A stretch of DNA of 64,000 bases from Parabacteroides faecis. GTDB lineage: Bacteria; Bacteroidota; Bacteroidia; Bacteroidales; Tannerellaceae. The first letter of the stretch is position 1. Every line of letters starts with the position of its first letter. Below, in pieces: positions 1 through 9,037 of this stretch. The stretch lies in assembly GCF_014647375.1 (NCBI RefSeq), contig NZ_BMPB01000002.1, positions 248,001 to 312,000 on the forward strand. Reading direction: 5' to 3'. The notes below the pieces were generated by a model. That model was given only the letters and a program-made list of their open reading frames with translations, was not told the origin of the DNA and ran no database searches. A program made the position numbers and the translations under genes.

Positions 1-1352
1 AAGTAAATATAGTCTCGACCGGTAATTATATAGGTATGCCGAGTTCATCGATCCTGGAACCGGTCATGTATTTGTATAACCGGACAAAAGAAGCACGTTA
101 TCTGGATTACGCAAAATATATAGTGGAACAATGGGAGACACTGGATGGACCGCAACTTATCAGTAAGGCGATTGCCGGTATTCCTGTAGCGAACCGTTTC
201 CCGCATCCTAAAATATGGTTTTCCCGAGAAAACGGACAGAAAGCCTATGAGATGATGTCGTGTTATGAAGGTTTGCTGGAATTATATAAAGTAACGGGCA
301 ATCCGCTCTATTTATCTGTTGTGGAAAAGACCGTAGAGCATATTGTACAGGAAGAAATTAACATAGCCGGGTCAGGAAGTGCGTTTGAATGCTGGTACAG
401 CGGGAAAGCACGCCAGACAATCCCTACTTACCATACGATGGAAACCTGTGTGACCTTTACCTGGATGCAGCTATGTAACCGTTTATTGCAAATGACCGGC
501 AATTCCTTATATGCCGATTATATGGAAAGCGCAATCTATAATGCTTTGATGGCTTCTTTGAAGGCGGATGCTTCACAAATAGCCAAGTACAGTCCGTTGG
601 AAGGTTGCCGCCATGAAGGGGAGGAGCAGTGCGGTATGCATATCAATTGTTGCAATGCGAACGGTCCGCGGGCATTTGCCATGATACCCCAATTTGCCTA
701 CCAGGTGAAGGATGATTGTATCCGGGTGAATTTCTATGGAGAATCGGAAGCGGAGGTAACGTTGCCAGGTAAAAAGAATGTAAGGATAAGACAGATAACA
801 GATTATCCGGTAACAGATGAAATAACACTTCAGGTAGATCCGGCAAAAGACAGTCCGTTTACGATTGCATTGCGCATCCCGGCATGGAGCCGCCAGACTA
901 TGGTACTAGTCAATGGAGAGCCGGAAGATGGTGTATTGCAAGGGGCTTATCTGCCTGTTACCCGGAAATGGAAAGCCGGAGATAAGATAACGGTCCGGTT
1001 AGACCTGCGTGCCCGTCTGGTCGAAATGAACCAGGCACAGGCGATTGTCAGGGGGCCATTGGTGTTGGCACGTGACAGTCGTTTTAATGACGGGTTTATA
1101 GACGAAACGACTGTTGTTGTAAATAAAGACGGTTATGTGGAACTTACTCCGGTCAAAGCTCCCGACTTTGCATGGATGGCATTTACGGCACCATTGATCT
1201 TAGGTACTGACCTGGAAGGCAATAGTGCCGCACGTCCCATTCATTTCTGTGACTTTGCATCGGCAGGCAATACCTGGGACAGGTCACAACGTTACCGTGT
1301 ATGGCTGCCCAGGACATTGAATGTGATGCATGCTCCTTATAAACCGTATTAA
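1..1352 (+). CDS. GH127/DUF1680-family glycoside hydrolase, 5' truncated
   Basis: The reading frame is open back to the window edge (first full codon at 3), so the Met codon at 36 is internal and the true start lies upstream. At least 449 residues are visible. The family contains retaining beta-L-arabinofuranosidases that use a zinc-bound cysteine nucleophile. Visible marks are a helical-barrel segment starting SSILEPVMYLYNRTKEARYL, the METCVTF segment with the conserved Glu, and the paired cysteines in HINCCNANGPRAF, which correspond to the zinc and nucleophile site. A beta-sandwich tail follows (IALRIPAWS, then AIVRGPLVLARDSRF). The related families GH137, GH142 and GH146 share this fold, so the linkage cut is not certain. 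Its stop overlaps the stop of the convergent araC-type gene. Next to rhamnose genes, a role in rhamnose- or arabinose-containing pectin is plausible. Confidence 0.85.
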   Translation, partial: VNIVSTGNYIGMPSSSILEPVMYLYNRTKEARYLDYAKYIVEQWETLDGPQLISKAIAGIPVANRFPHPKIWFSRENGQKAYEMMSCYEGLLELYKVTGNPLYLSVVEKTVEHIVQEEINIAGSGSAFECWYSGKARQTIPTYHTMETCVTFTWMQLCNRLLQMTGNSLYADYMESAIYNALMASLKADASQIAKYSPLEGCRHEGEEQCGMHINCCNANGPRAFAMIPQFAYQVKDDCIRVNFYGESEAEVTLPGKKNVRIRQITDYPVTDEITLQVDPAKDSPFTIALRIPAWSRQTMVLVNGEPEDGVLQGAYLPVTRKWKAGDKITVRLDLRARLVEMNQAQAIVRGPLVLARDSRFNDGFIDETTVVVNKDGYVELTPVKAPDFAWMAFTAPLILGTDLEGNSAARPIHFCDFASAGNTWDRSQRYRVWLPRTLNVMHAPYKPY

Positions 1353-2236
1353 TGTGCTCTTTCCCTGAATTCGGAGGGCGTTACGCCCTCTTTCTTTTTA
1401 AAGAAGGTCGAGAACTGGCCTGCGTTCTCAAATTTCAGGCTGTAGGCGATCTCTGATATGTTCAGATTGCTTCCCGTAAGAAGTTCTTTGGCACGAAGGA
1501 GTTTCTGTTGTAGCTGGTATTGGGCTGGGGAGACTCCGGTATATTCTTTGAACATACGGCGGAACCAGGAATAGCCTAGGCCTAACTGGCTGGCTATTTC
1601 TTCCGGCGACAGAGGGTTTTCCACCTGTTCTTTCATCAGGATACGCGCCTCGTTGATCTTATCTACTACATATGTATTTGTAAAGGCACCGTTCTTTTTC
1701 TTGTAGTAAACGGTACCCAATATATGAAGTACGATGCTCGATATCATCTGCTGGTATCCGGATTTTTCCTGCAAAGCAAACTTCAGGATATCTTCATACA
1801 ATCCTACTATAGTGGCACTTAAGCCAATTTTGTGAAGCGGCTCTTCTTTGATGAAGAAACGTTTTTCCACCCGTTTGTCGATATGTATCCCGCGAAATCC
1901 TACCCAGTATTCATCCCAGCCTGTCTCTTTATCCGGATAGTAACTGTGCCATTCACCCGGAAAGAGCAGGATCATGGTACCAGCCTCTATCTTTTGTTTT
2001 TTGCAGGATTGGGAAGAGAAGTAACCGCTTCCTTTCGTTATATAAACAAGTTGATATTCATTCAGGATACGTCCTGTCTGCGGCTTGAAGTTGTAACTAT
2101 CCGGGTGACCGGATAGCGGATATTGACTCTGGGGAGGAATGAACTGGTTTCCGATAGTGGTAACCGTGATTCCCCACTCTTCATCTGAGGCTCCGATAGT
2201 CAGATAGCGAATCTGGTTGTTAGCGTGTTTATTCAT
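1349..2236 (-). CDS. AraC-family transcriptional regulator, probable rhamnose regulator
   Basis: A 295-residue AraC-type regulator. The N-terminal part is a cupin-like sensor domain (about residues 30-130, with the stretch TMILLFPGEWHSYYP). The C-terminal 100 residues carry two helix-turn-helix motifs: SPEEIASQLGLGYSWFRRMF, then NISEIAYSLKFENAGQFSTF with the terminal GVTPSEFR. It is divergent from rhaB across a 95-bp gap, which is the position of the rhamnose activator RhaR relative to the rhamnose operon in Bacteroides thetaiotaomicron. I infer that it senses L-rhamnose and activates the rha genes, but nothing in the sequence proves the ligand. Its stop overlaps that of the GH127 gene. Confidence 0.85.
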   Translation of the reverse strand: MNKHANNQIRYLTIGASDEEWGITVTTIGNQFIPPQSQYPLSGHPDSYNFKPQTGRILNEYQLVYITKGSGYFSSQSCKKQKIEAGTMILLFPGEWHSYYPDKETGWDEYWVGFRGIHIDKRVEKRFFIKEEPLHKIGLSATIVGLYEDILKFALQEKSGYQQMISSIVLHILGTVYYKKKNGAFTNTYVVDKINEARILMKEQVENPLSPEEIASQLGLGYSWFRRMFKEYTGVSPAQYQLQQKLLRAKELLTGSNLNISEIAYSLKFENAGQFSTFFKKKEGVTPSEFRERAH

Positions 2237-2271
2237 GTCAGAATTGAAAGGTTTAAAATCATTTTCGTAAG

Positions 2272-2279
2272 CAAATGTA
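2272..2279 (-). promoter_or_regulatory. Bacteroidetes -7 box for the araC-type gene
   Basis: Read on the minus strand this is TACATTTG, a match to the TAnnTTTG consensus. Transcription would start near 2266, about 30 bases before the start codon. No TTTG at the ideal -33 distance was found, which would suit an activator-dependent promoter. Confidence 0.4.
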
Positions 2280-2315
2280 GTAATTTACCTGTTACTTTTG
2301 CCATTGTTAAACAAA

Positions 2316-2323
2316 TAACTTTG
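2316..2323 (+). promoter_or_regulatory. Bacteroidetes -7 box for rhaB
   Basis: TAACTTTG matches TAnnTTTG and ends only 8 bases before the rhaB ATG, so the transcript would have almost no leader. A TTTG at 2297-2300 is about 5 bases closer than the usual -33 spacing. The activator presumably binds within 2280-2315. Confidence 0.4.
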
Positions 2324-2331
2324 TTGTTCCC

Positions 2332-3807
2332 ATGAAGAAACATAACTTTTTAGCATTTGATATAGGTGCAACGAGCGGACGGGCTGTTTTGGCGACGCTT
2401 GTTAATGGCAAATTTGAAATGCAGGAATTGCATCGTTTCCCTAATAACCTGTTGGAGTTACACGGGAAATACTATTGGAATATATATAATCTGTATGAGG
2501 AGTTGAAAAAAGGTCTTTCGATTTGTGCGAAGGAAAATATCTCTCTCGATTCGATCGGTATCGATACCTGGGGAGTCGATTTCGGCTATATAGCACCGGA
2601 CGGTTCTTTGCTGGGGTTACCGCGTGCTTATCGTGATCCGTATACAGAAGGAGCGTTGGAAGAATATTTCCAACTGGTGCCGCGTGAAGAAGTCTATCGG
2701 TTGACCGGTATCCAGTTTATGAACTTCAATAGTCTTTTTCAGTTGTTCCGTGCCCGGAAAGAGGAATTTGCCCCGTTGAAGAATGCGAAAGAGATACTTT
2801 TTATTCCGGATTTACTATCCTATTTATTAACAGGTAAGAAAGTCTGCGAATATACGGATGCTTCTACATCGCAGTTGCTGAATCCTGTAACAAAACAGTT
2901 TGAATCGTCACTTTTGGAGGCTGCCGGTGTACCTCCTTCTATCGTACGGCAGGTTGTGATGCCGGGGACGCTTGTCGGAGAACTGACAGATGCGTTGGCG
3001 GAAGAGACAGGTATAGGAAAAATTCCTGTTATTGCTGTTGCCGGACATGATACGGCTTCTGCCGTGGCTGCTGTTCCTGCACAGGATCAGAACTTTGCTT
3101 ATCTGAGTAGCGGTACCTGGAGTTTGATGGGGATTGAAACGGAAGAACCTATCATAACGGAAGAATCTTATAAGAATAATTTTACGAACGAAGGCGGTAT
3201 CGAAGGTACGACCCGCTTCCTGAAAAATATTACCGGTATGTGGCTGTTGGAGCAATGCCGGAAAGAGTGGGAGAAAGCAGGACGTAAGTATACGTATCCG
3301 GAGATCGTGGAAATGGCAGAGCAAGCTGTTCCTTTTGTCCGTTTCGTCGATCCGGACGATCCGCGTTTTGCCAATCCTTCTTGCATGACAAAAGCCATTG
3401 CCGGATATTGTGAAGAGACCGGACAACCTATGCCGGAGGCGGATGCCGATTTTGTCCGTTGTATCTTCGAAAGCCTGGCGCTCCGTTATAACGAAGTGAT
3501 CCGGATGTTGGAAGGGATGGCTCCTTTCCCGATCGAGAGATTGCATGTGATCGGGGGTGGTTCTAAGAATAACTTGTTGAATCAGTTTACTGCGAATGCT
3601 ATCGGTATGCCGGTTATAGCCGGACCGTCGGAAGCAACTGCGATCGGAAATGCAATGGTACAGGCCCGTTCTGCAGGTATCGTTTCTACCCGCTGGGAGA
3701 TGCGTCGGTTGATCGCCGAATCGATCGGGACAGAAACGTTCCTTCCGCAGGATGAAAAGAACTGGAAAGAGGTTTACGGTCGCTATAAGAAGATCGTAAA
3801 ACGCTGA
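2332..3807 (+). CDS. rhaB: L-rhamnulokinase
   Basis: Phosphorylates L-rhamnulose to L-rhamnulose 1-phosphate with ATP in the cytoplasm, the second step of L-rhamnose catabolism. The 491-residue length matches the family (E. coli RhaB is 489). It has the FGGY-kinase ATPase fold: phosphate 1 motif FDIGATSGRAVLA near residue 9, GIDTWGVDFGYI near 78, VAGHDTASAV near 236, SSGTWSLMG near 259 and the adenosine motif VIGGGSKNNLLNQF near 404. It is the first gene of rhaB-rhaA-rhaT-rhaD, divergent from the AraC regulator, and the ATG follows a -7 box closely. The order kinase-isomerase-permease-aldolase is the one known in Bacteroides. It was told apart from fuculokinase by the neighbouring isomerase and aldolase. 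Confidence 0.96.
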   Translation: MKKHNFLAFDIGATSGRAVLATLVNGKFEMQELHRFPNNLLELHGKYYWNIYNLYEELKKGLSICAKENISLDSIGIDTWGVDFGYIAPDGSLLGLPRAYRDPYTEGALEEYFQLVPREEVYRLTGIQFMNFNSLFQLFRARKEEFAPLKNAKEILFIPDLLSYLLTGKKVCEYTDASTSQLLNPVTKQFESSLLEAAGVPPSIVRQVVMPGTLVGELTDALAEETGIGKIPVIAVAGHDTASAVAAVPAQDQNFAYLSSGTWSLMGIETEEPIITEESYKNNFTNEGGIEGTTRFLKNITGMWLLEQCRKEWEKAGRKYTYPEIVEMAEQAVPFVRFVDPDDPRFANPSCMTKAIAGYCEETGQPMPEADADFVRCIFESLALRYNEVIRMLEGMAPFPIERLHVIGGGSKNNLLNQFTANAIGMPVIAGPSEATAIGNAMVQARSAGIVSTRWEMRRLIAESIGTETFLPQDEKNWKEVYGRYKKIVKR

Positions 3808-3860
3808 TAGGAAGAAGTTGATTTATTTATATAAATCAGAAAAGATATAAGACCAGTGTA

Positions 3861-3946
3861 AAAAGCAGGCATGTGGAGATGCATGTAATGGTTCAGTGGG
3901 TTAGGTCGGCCGGTACCTGGCCTATACCCGCGGCCTCCTGCATTTT
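3861..3946 (+). ncRNA. Candidate structured RNA element between rhaB and rhaA
   Basis: An 86-bp GC-rich island lies inside an otherwise AT-rich 214-bp gap. The outer stem pairs 3861-3869 with 3937-3946 with one bulged base. Inside, 3898-3905 pairs with 3921-3929 with one bulged base, and a short hairpin can form around 3870-3885. The result resembles a two-armed multiloop. No coding frame is supported. It could be a processing or stability element, a cis-regulator of rhaA, or a dispersed palindromic repeat. I do not recognise a known riboswitch class. Confidence 0.4.
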
Positions 3947-4021
3947 GAATCAGATAAATAAACATTATTCAGTGAATTAGTAAAAAATAAATTATCAATA
4001 TAAACAATTAAAGAATATACC

Positions 4022-5281
4022 ATGAATACTGAAAAGAAAGTAAAAGAAGCATTTGATCTGGCAGCTGAACGTTTCGCTGCTTTAAACGTTGATGTAAATA
4101 GTGCACTGGAAAAGTTGCAGAAAGTAAGTCTTTCACTCCATTGCTGGCAGGCCGATGATGTAACGGGATTCGAGAATCCGGACGGCTCTCTCTCCGGTGG
4201 TATCCAGGTGACGGGTAATTATCCGGGTAAGGCACGTAATATCGATGAAGTACGGGCTGATATCCTGACAGCAAATTCCTTTATTCCGGGAACGCACCGC
4301 TTGAACCTGCATGAGATCTATGGCGATTTCGGTGGTAAGAAGGTTGATCGCGATGAAGTGGAACCTGCACATTTCCAGAGTTGGATGGAATGGGCGAAGG
4401 AGAACAATATGAAGCTGGACTTCAACTCGACCTCTTTCTCACATCCTAAAAGCGGAAACCTGACATTGGCAAATCCGGACGATTCGATCCGTAACTTCTG
4501 GATCGAACATACAAAACGTTGCCGTGCGATCAGTGAAGCGATGGGTGTTTACCAGAATGACCCGTGTATGATGAACCTTTGGATACATGACGGTTCTAAA
4601 GAGGTTCCTGCAAGCCGTATCAAATATCGTCAGTTGCTGAAGAATTCTCTGGATGAGATCTTTGCTACGGAATATAAGAATATGAAAGATTGTATCGAAG
4701 CTAAATTGTTCGGTATCGGACTGGAAAGCTATACAGTAGGTTCATATGACTTCTATCTGGGTTACGGCGCAAAGAATAACAAGATTGTGACGTTGGATAC
4801 CGGACACTTCCATCTGACGGAAAGTATTGCCGATAAGATCTCCTCCATGCTGTTGTTTACTCCGGAGATCATGCTCCATGTAAGTCGCCCTATCCGTTGG
4901 GATAGTGACCATGTGGTGATCCTGAGCGACGACCTGCTGGATCTTTCCCGTGAGATCATCCGTTGCGATGCATTGGACCGCGTACATATCGGCCTGGATT
5001 ATTTCGATGCTACGATCAATCGTATTGGTGCTTATGTGATCGGTTGCCGTGCTACATTAAAGGCATTCCTGCAAGCATTGTTGGAACCGTCCGCAACCTT
5101 GCAGCAGTATGAATCGGAAGATAAGTTGTTCCAGCGTCTGGCGTTACAGGAAGAACTGAAGAGCCTGCCGTGGACAGCTGTTTGGGATATGTTCTGCTTG
5201 AAGAATAATGTTCCTGTCGGGGAAGATTATATCGGTGAAATCGAAAAATACGAAGCTGCAGTAACAAGCAAACGAGTATGA
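4022..5281 (+). CDS. rhaA: L-rhamnose isomerase
   Basis: Interconverts L-rhamnose and L-rhamnulose in the cytoplasm and needs a divalent metal. The 419 residues equal the E. coli enzyme length. The metal-binding barrel strands are visible as FGIGLESYTVGSYDF, TLDTGHFHLTESIADK and LHVSRPIRWDSDHVVI, which together carry the Glu, Asp and His ligands. The substrate-side stretch LNLHEIYGDFGGKKVDRDEV is typical of RhaA rather than of xylose isomerase. It follows rhaB after a 214-bp gap holding a folded element, and its TGA overlaps the rhaT ATG by four bases, so the two are translationally coupled. Bacteroides literature sometimes calls this gene rhaI. Confidence 0.97.
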   Translation: MNTEKKVKEAFDLAAERFAALNVDVNSALEKLQKVSLSLHCWQADDVTGFENPDGSLSGGIQVTGNYPGKARNIDEVRADILTANSFIPGTHRLNLHEIYGDFGGKKVDRDEVEPAHFQSWMEWAKENNMKLDFNSTSFSHPKSGNLTLANPDDSIRNFWIEHTKRCRAISEAMGVYQNDPCMMNLWIHDGSKEVPASRIKYRQLLKNSLDEIFATEYKNMKDCIEAKLFGIGLESYTVGSYDFYLGYGAKNNKIVTLDTGHFHLTESIADKISSMLLFTPEIMLHVSRPIRWDSDHVVILSDDLLDLSREIIRCDALDRVHIGLDYFDATINRIGAYVIGCRATLKAFLQALLEPSATLQQYESEDKLFQRLALQEELKSLPWTAVWDMFCLKNNVPVGEDYIGEIEKYEAAVTSKRV

Positions 5282-6306
5282 ATATACTAATAGGTTTATT
5301 AATCATCGCGATCGGTAGTTTTGGGCAAAGTAGCTCTTATGTGCCGATCAATAAGGTGAAAAGCTGGAGTTGGGAAAGCTTTTGGCTGATACAGGGCATT
5401 TTTGCCTGGCTTGTTTTTCCTTTTCTTGGTGCACAGTTGGCTATTCCCGATGGGAGTAGCCTGACTGAGCTTTGGAGTGCCGGAGGAAGTACCGGTGCTT
5501 TGATCTATGGAATGTTATGGGGTGTCGGAGGTCTGACTTTCGGACTGAGCATGCGTTATCTGGGAATTGCATTAGGACAGAGTATCGCACTGGGTACTTG
5601 TGCGGGATTCGGTACGCTTTTCCCGGCAGTATTTGGAGGTACGGATTTGTTTCATGGTGACGGATTGATCCTTCTTCTGGGCGTTTGCGTGACGTTGGCC
5701 GGTATCGCAGTGATCGGTTATGCCGGGAGCTTGCGTGCCCGCAATATGACGGAAGAGGAGAAGAAAGCTGCTGTGAAAGATTTTGCCCTGACAAAAGGTT
5801 TGCTGGTCGCGCTGTTGGCGGGTGTGATGAGTGCCTGCTTTAATCTGGGACTTGAATCCGGAACTCCGATACTGGAAAAAGCGAAAGCTTCCGGTGCCAG
5901 CGAATTGTTCGCCCTGAATCCGGTGATCCTGCTTGTTACAATGGGTGGATTCGTTACAAATGCAGTCTATTGTATCTTCCAGAATGTAAAAAATAAAACC
6001 GGGAAAGATTATTTTTCTGTTTCCGGTTCGGTTTTATTGAATAATGTCTTATTTTGTGCGCTGGCCGGCGTACTCTGGTATTCGCAGTTCTTCGGACTGG
6101 GGATGGGGAAAAGCTATTTTGCCGATTCTCCTGTGATGCTTGCCTTTTCCTGGAGTATCCTGATGTCACTGAATGTTATATTCAGTAATGTGTGGGGAAT
6201 TGTGTTGAATGAGTGGAAAGGCGTTAGTCGGAAAACGATCATTGTTTTGATCTCCGGCATGTGTATACTGATATTCTCTTTATTACTGCCGAACTTGTTC
6301 GGGTAA
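5278..6306 (+). CDS. rhaT: L-rhamnose/H+ symporter
   Basis: Inner-membrane permease importing L-rhamnose with protons. It is 342 residues long (E. coli RhaT is 344) with about ten hydrophobic segments. The N-terminus (LIIAIGSFGQSSSYVPINKV), the KSWSWESFWLIQGIFAW stretch and the LGIALGQSIALGTCAGFGTL segment match the RhaT family of the drug/metabolite transporter superfamily. The start codon overlaps the rhaA stop by four bases (ATGA). It lies between isomerase and aldolase and is presumably co-transcribed with them. Confidence 0.95.
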   Translation: MNILIGLLIIAIGSFGQSSSYVPINKVKSWSWESFWLIQGIFAWLVFPFLGAQLAIPDGSSLTELWSAGGSTGALIYGMLWGVGGLTFGLSMRYLGIALGQSIALGTCAGFGTLFPAVFGGTDLFHGDGLILLLGVCVTLAGIAVIGYAGSLRARNMTEEEKKAAVKDFALTKGLLVALLAGVMSACFNLGLESGTPILEKAKASGASELFALNPVILLVTMGGFVTNAVYCIFQNVKNKTGKDYFSVSGSVLLNNVLFCALAGVLWYSQFFGLGMGKSYFADSPVMLAFSWSILMSLNVIFSNVWGIVLNEWKGVSRKTIIVLISGMCILIFSLLLPNLFG

Positions 6307-6341
6307 AAGAGTACAAATAGTTGAATTACAATAAAAAGAAA

Positions 6342-7142
6342 ATGACAACAGTTAGAAACAACAGCCGTTTGATGGCTGAAATCGGCCGTATCGCAGAGGT
6401 GGCAGGCTATCTCTGGACAAATGGATGGGCTGAACGGAATGGAGGAAATATATCAGTAAACCTGACCGGTTTACTGACACCGGAAGAAATGGCATTGCCT
6501 GCTCTTGCGCCTGCTACTCAGTTGCAGGAAGCGATGACAGCTCTGGGAGGACATGTTTTTTATGTGACCGGAACAGGAAAGCGCATGCGTTATGTAGCAC
6601 AGGAACCGTTTGCAAATGGTTCGTTGATCCGGATCGCACCGGATGGGAAAAGTTATGAGATCATAGCCGAACAGCCGGTTGCCCCGACATCGGAACTGCC
6701 GTCTCATTTGCTGATGCATAACTATCTCCGCTCGTTAGGACGCGATAATAAAGTTGTTTTGCATACGCATCCGACCGAACTGATCGGTATGACGCATTGT
6801 AAACCTTTCCTCGATTCGGAAGTGATCACGCGGACTTTATGGGGGATGATTCCGGAATGCCGTATCATCGTTCCGAAAGGTGTAGGTATCGTTCCTTATG
6901 AAATACCCGGTACGATGGATCTGGCTCATGCTACGATCAAACAGCTTGAAAAGCATGATGTGGTGTTCTGGGAAAAACATGGAATACTGGCAGTAGGTGA
7001 GGACCTGATCGAATGTTTTGATGCGATCGATACATTGAGTAAATCATCGAAGATCTATCTGAGCGCCCGTATGGCGGGATTTGAACCGGCAGGTATGACC
7101 GATCAGCAACTGGATGATCTGGTTCCGGCATTTGGATTATAA
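6342..7142 (+). CDS. rhaD: L-rhamnulose-1-phosphate aldolase
   Basis: Cleaves L-rhamnulose 1-phosphate to dihydroxyacetone phosphate and L-lactaldehyde. It is a zinc-dependent class II aldolase of the AraD/FucA fold, 266 residues from the ATG at 6342; a TTG seven codons upstream is open but less likely. Visible marks are GWAERNGGNISVNL near the N-terminus, the zinc histidines in VLHTHPTELIGMTH and the later FWEKHGILAVG histidine. It ends the rha operon and is followed by a strong terminator. The lactaldehyde product would need a reductase or dehydrogenase, and none is encoded next to it. Confidence 0.95.
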   Translation: MTTVRNNSRLMAEIGRIAEVAGYLWTNGWAERNGGNISVNLTGLLTPEEMALPALAPATQLQEAMTALGGHVFYVTGTGKRMRYVAQEPFANGSLIRIAPDGKSYEIIAEQPVAPTSELPSHLLMHNYLRSLGRDNKVVLHTHPTELIGMTHCKPFLDSEVITRTLWGMIPECRIIVPKGVGIVPYEIPGTMDLAHATIKQLEKHDVVFWEKHGILAVGEDLIECFDAIDTLSKSSKIYLSARMAGFEPAGMTDQQLDDLVPAFGL

Positions 7143-7164
7143 TAACAGGGTTGGTTTTTGATTA

Positions 7165-7212
7165 AGAAGATGTGCCAAAATGACTATTGTTTTTGACACA
7201 TCTTCTGTTTTT
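7165..7212 (+). terminator. Rho-independent terminator after rhaD
   Basis: A perfect 10-bp stem (7165-7174 with 7197-7206) extended inward by A/T pairs is followed by five Ts at 7208-7212. It closes the rhaBATD unit only 31 bases before the first GH78 gene, so those genes need read-through or a promoter of their own. Confidence 0.75.
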
Positions 7213-7243
7213 AAGACCAACAGAATTACCATTGAAAACGACC

Positions 7244-8998
7244 ATGAAAAAGATACTTATACTTCTTACTTTTCTTTGTTCCTTGTCGGCAACAGCCCAA
7301 CAGAGGGACAGCCGGGTACGTGAATATCTTTCCCCTAAGCGTATCGTCTGGCAACAACATAGTGAACTGATAAAGGATGCGGACAGGCTGCTTTTGCCGG
7401 GTAACGGACAGGCGGAACTATCTGACCGTCCTCTTTGTAAACTGGCAAGTACGGCACAGGAACATCCGGCTCTTTTATTTGATTTCGGGAAAGAGCTACA
7501 GGGGGGTATCCAGTTTGTAACCGGGGCTTTTACAGCTAATAAGCCGATCACTCTGCGTGTACGTTTCGGTGAATCCGTAAGTGAGGCGATGTGTGATATC
7601 GACGGCAAGAACGGAGCCAGCAACGATCACGCGATGCGCGACTTTATCGTAACCTTACCTTGGCTGGGCGTATTGGAAGTGGGAAATTCCGGTTTCCGTT
7701 TTGCCCGTATCGACCTGATCAGTGATTCAACGGAGGTATCCTTGAAAGAGGTCCGTGCCGTTTCTGCTTTCCGTGATATCCCGTATAAAGGTTCTTTCCG
7801 GTGCAACGATGAACGGTTGAATAAAATCTGGCAGACCGGTGCTTATACCGTTCATTTGAATATGCAGGAATACCTGTGGGACGGCATCAAGCGTGACCGT
7901 TTGGTTTGGCTGGGAGATATGCACCCGGAGGTGATGACTGTCAATACTGTTTTCGGCTATAACGAGGTTGTTCCGAAAAGTCTCGACCTGGTTCGCGATG
8001 TGACGCCTCTTCCCGGTTGGATGAACGGTATCAGTGCCTATTCGATATGGTGGCTGCTGATCCAGCGTGACTGGTATTACTATCATGGAGATAAGGCGTA
8101 TCTGAAAGAACAGCAAACTTATTTGAGTGATCTTCTGCGTGTGCTGATCTCAAAAGTGGATGCCGAAGGGCATGAGAAGCTGGATGGCTGGCGTTTCATG
8201 GATTGGCCGTCGAGCGAGAATTCCGTAGCTATTGATGCCGGTCTGCAATCTTTGGTCTTGATGGCAATGAGGGCAGGTGATGAACTATGTACTACGCTTG
8301 GTGATGACGTGCTGGCTGGCCAGTGTCGTGAAACGGCAAAGAAAATGGAGAAAACAGCTTCGAAAGTAACTAAAACATTGTTGAAGTCGAAGGTTGCACC
8401 GGATGCTCCGGGCTCAAAGCAAGGGGCTGCGTTACTAGCCCTGGCTGGTTTGATGAAGCCGGAAGATGCTAATAAGAAATATCTCTCGGTAGGCGGTGCA
8501 CGCGGTTTTTCAACGTTCTATGGTTATTATATGTTACGTGCAATGGCAGCAGCCGGTAATTACCAGGGAGCGATCGATGTGATACGCCAGTATTGGGGAG
8601 CCATGATCGACTTGGGCGCTACTACGTTCTGGGAAGATTTCAATATGGATTGGTTGCCGAATGCCAGTCGTATCGACGAACTTGTTCCGGCAGGGAAAAA
8701 AGATATTCACGGCGATTATGGCGACTATTGCTATAAAGGTTTCCGCCATAGTTTGTGTCATGGCTGGGCTTCCGGTCCGACACCGTGGTTAAGTGAATAT
8801 GTATTGGGTGTTCAGGTAGTGGAACCGGGATGCCGTGCCGTTCGTATTACTCCGCATCTGGGTGACCTGGAATGGGTGGAAGGAACGTTCCCGACCCCGC
8901 AGGGGATTCTGACGATCCGTCATGAGAAAGGCCCGGACGGTAAAGTGAAAACTGATGTAAAAGCTCCGGACGGAGTAAAAGTATATCTGGAAAATTGA
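7244..8998 (+). CDS. GH78-type alpha-L-rhamnosidase, short form, secreted
   Basis: Predicted to release terminal alpha-L-rhamnose from glycans outside the cytoplasm. 584 residues from the ATG at 7244, which begins a clear signal peptide (MKKILILLTFLCSLSATAQ); the frame upstream of it holds only the rhaD terminator. The (alpha/alpha)6-barrel is recognisable from the LVWLGDMHPEVMT segment, equivalent to the conserved GH78 acid region, and the GATTFWEDFNMDW segment with the second acidic residue. Near the C-terminus PHLGDLEWVEGTFPTPQGI is the usual closing beta-sandwich. It is much shorter than classical GH78 enzymes (often 900 or more residues) because accessory N-terminal domains are missing. 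It is paired with a second GH78 gene 39 bases downstream. Confidence 0.85.
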   Translation: MKKILILLTFLCSLSATAQQRDSRVREYLSPKRIVWQQHSELIKDADRLLLPGNGQAELSDRPLCKLASTAQEHPALLFDFGKELQGGIQFVTGAFTANKPITLRVRFGESVSEAMCDIDGKNGASNDHAMRDFIVTLPWLGVLEVGNSGFRFARIDLISDSTEVSLKEVRAVSAFRDIPYKGSFRCNDERLNKIWQTGAYTVHLNMQEYLWDGIKRDRLVWLGDMHPEVMTVNTVFGYNEVVPKSLDLVRDVTPLPGWMNGISAYSIWWLLIQRDWYYYHGDKAYLKEQQTYLSDLLRVLISKVDAEGHEKLDGWRFMDWPSSENSVAIDAGLQSLVLMAMRAGDELCTTLGDDVLAGQCRETAKKMEKTASKVTKTLLKSKVAPDAPGSKQGAALLALAGLMKPEDANKKYLSVGGARGFSTFYGYYMLRAMAAAGNYQGAIDVIRQYWGAMIDLGATTFWEDFNMDWLPNASRIDELVPAGKKDIHGDYGDYCYKGFRHSLCHGWASGPTPWLSEYVLGVQVVEPGCRAVRITPHLGDLEWVEGTFPTPQGILTIRHEKGPDGKVKTDVKAPDGVKVYLEN

Positions 8999-9037
8999 TA
9001 GCCGGATAGAGTTGTAACCTGTATAAAATGTCATATT

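Noticed and set aside
3861-3946. tRNA gene or T-box leader
   Set aside because: The fold lacks an anticodon arm and acceptor end, and no T-box core motif is present.
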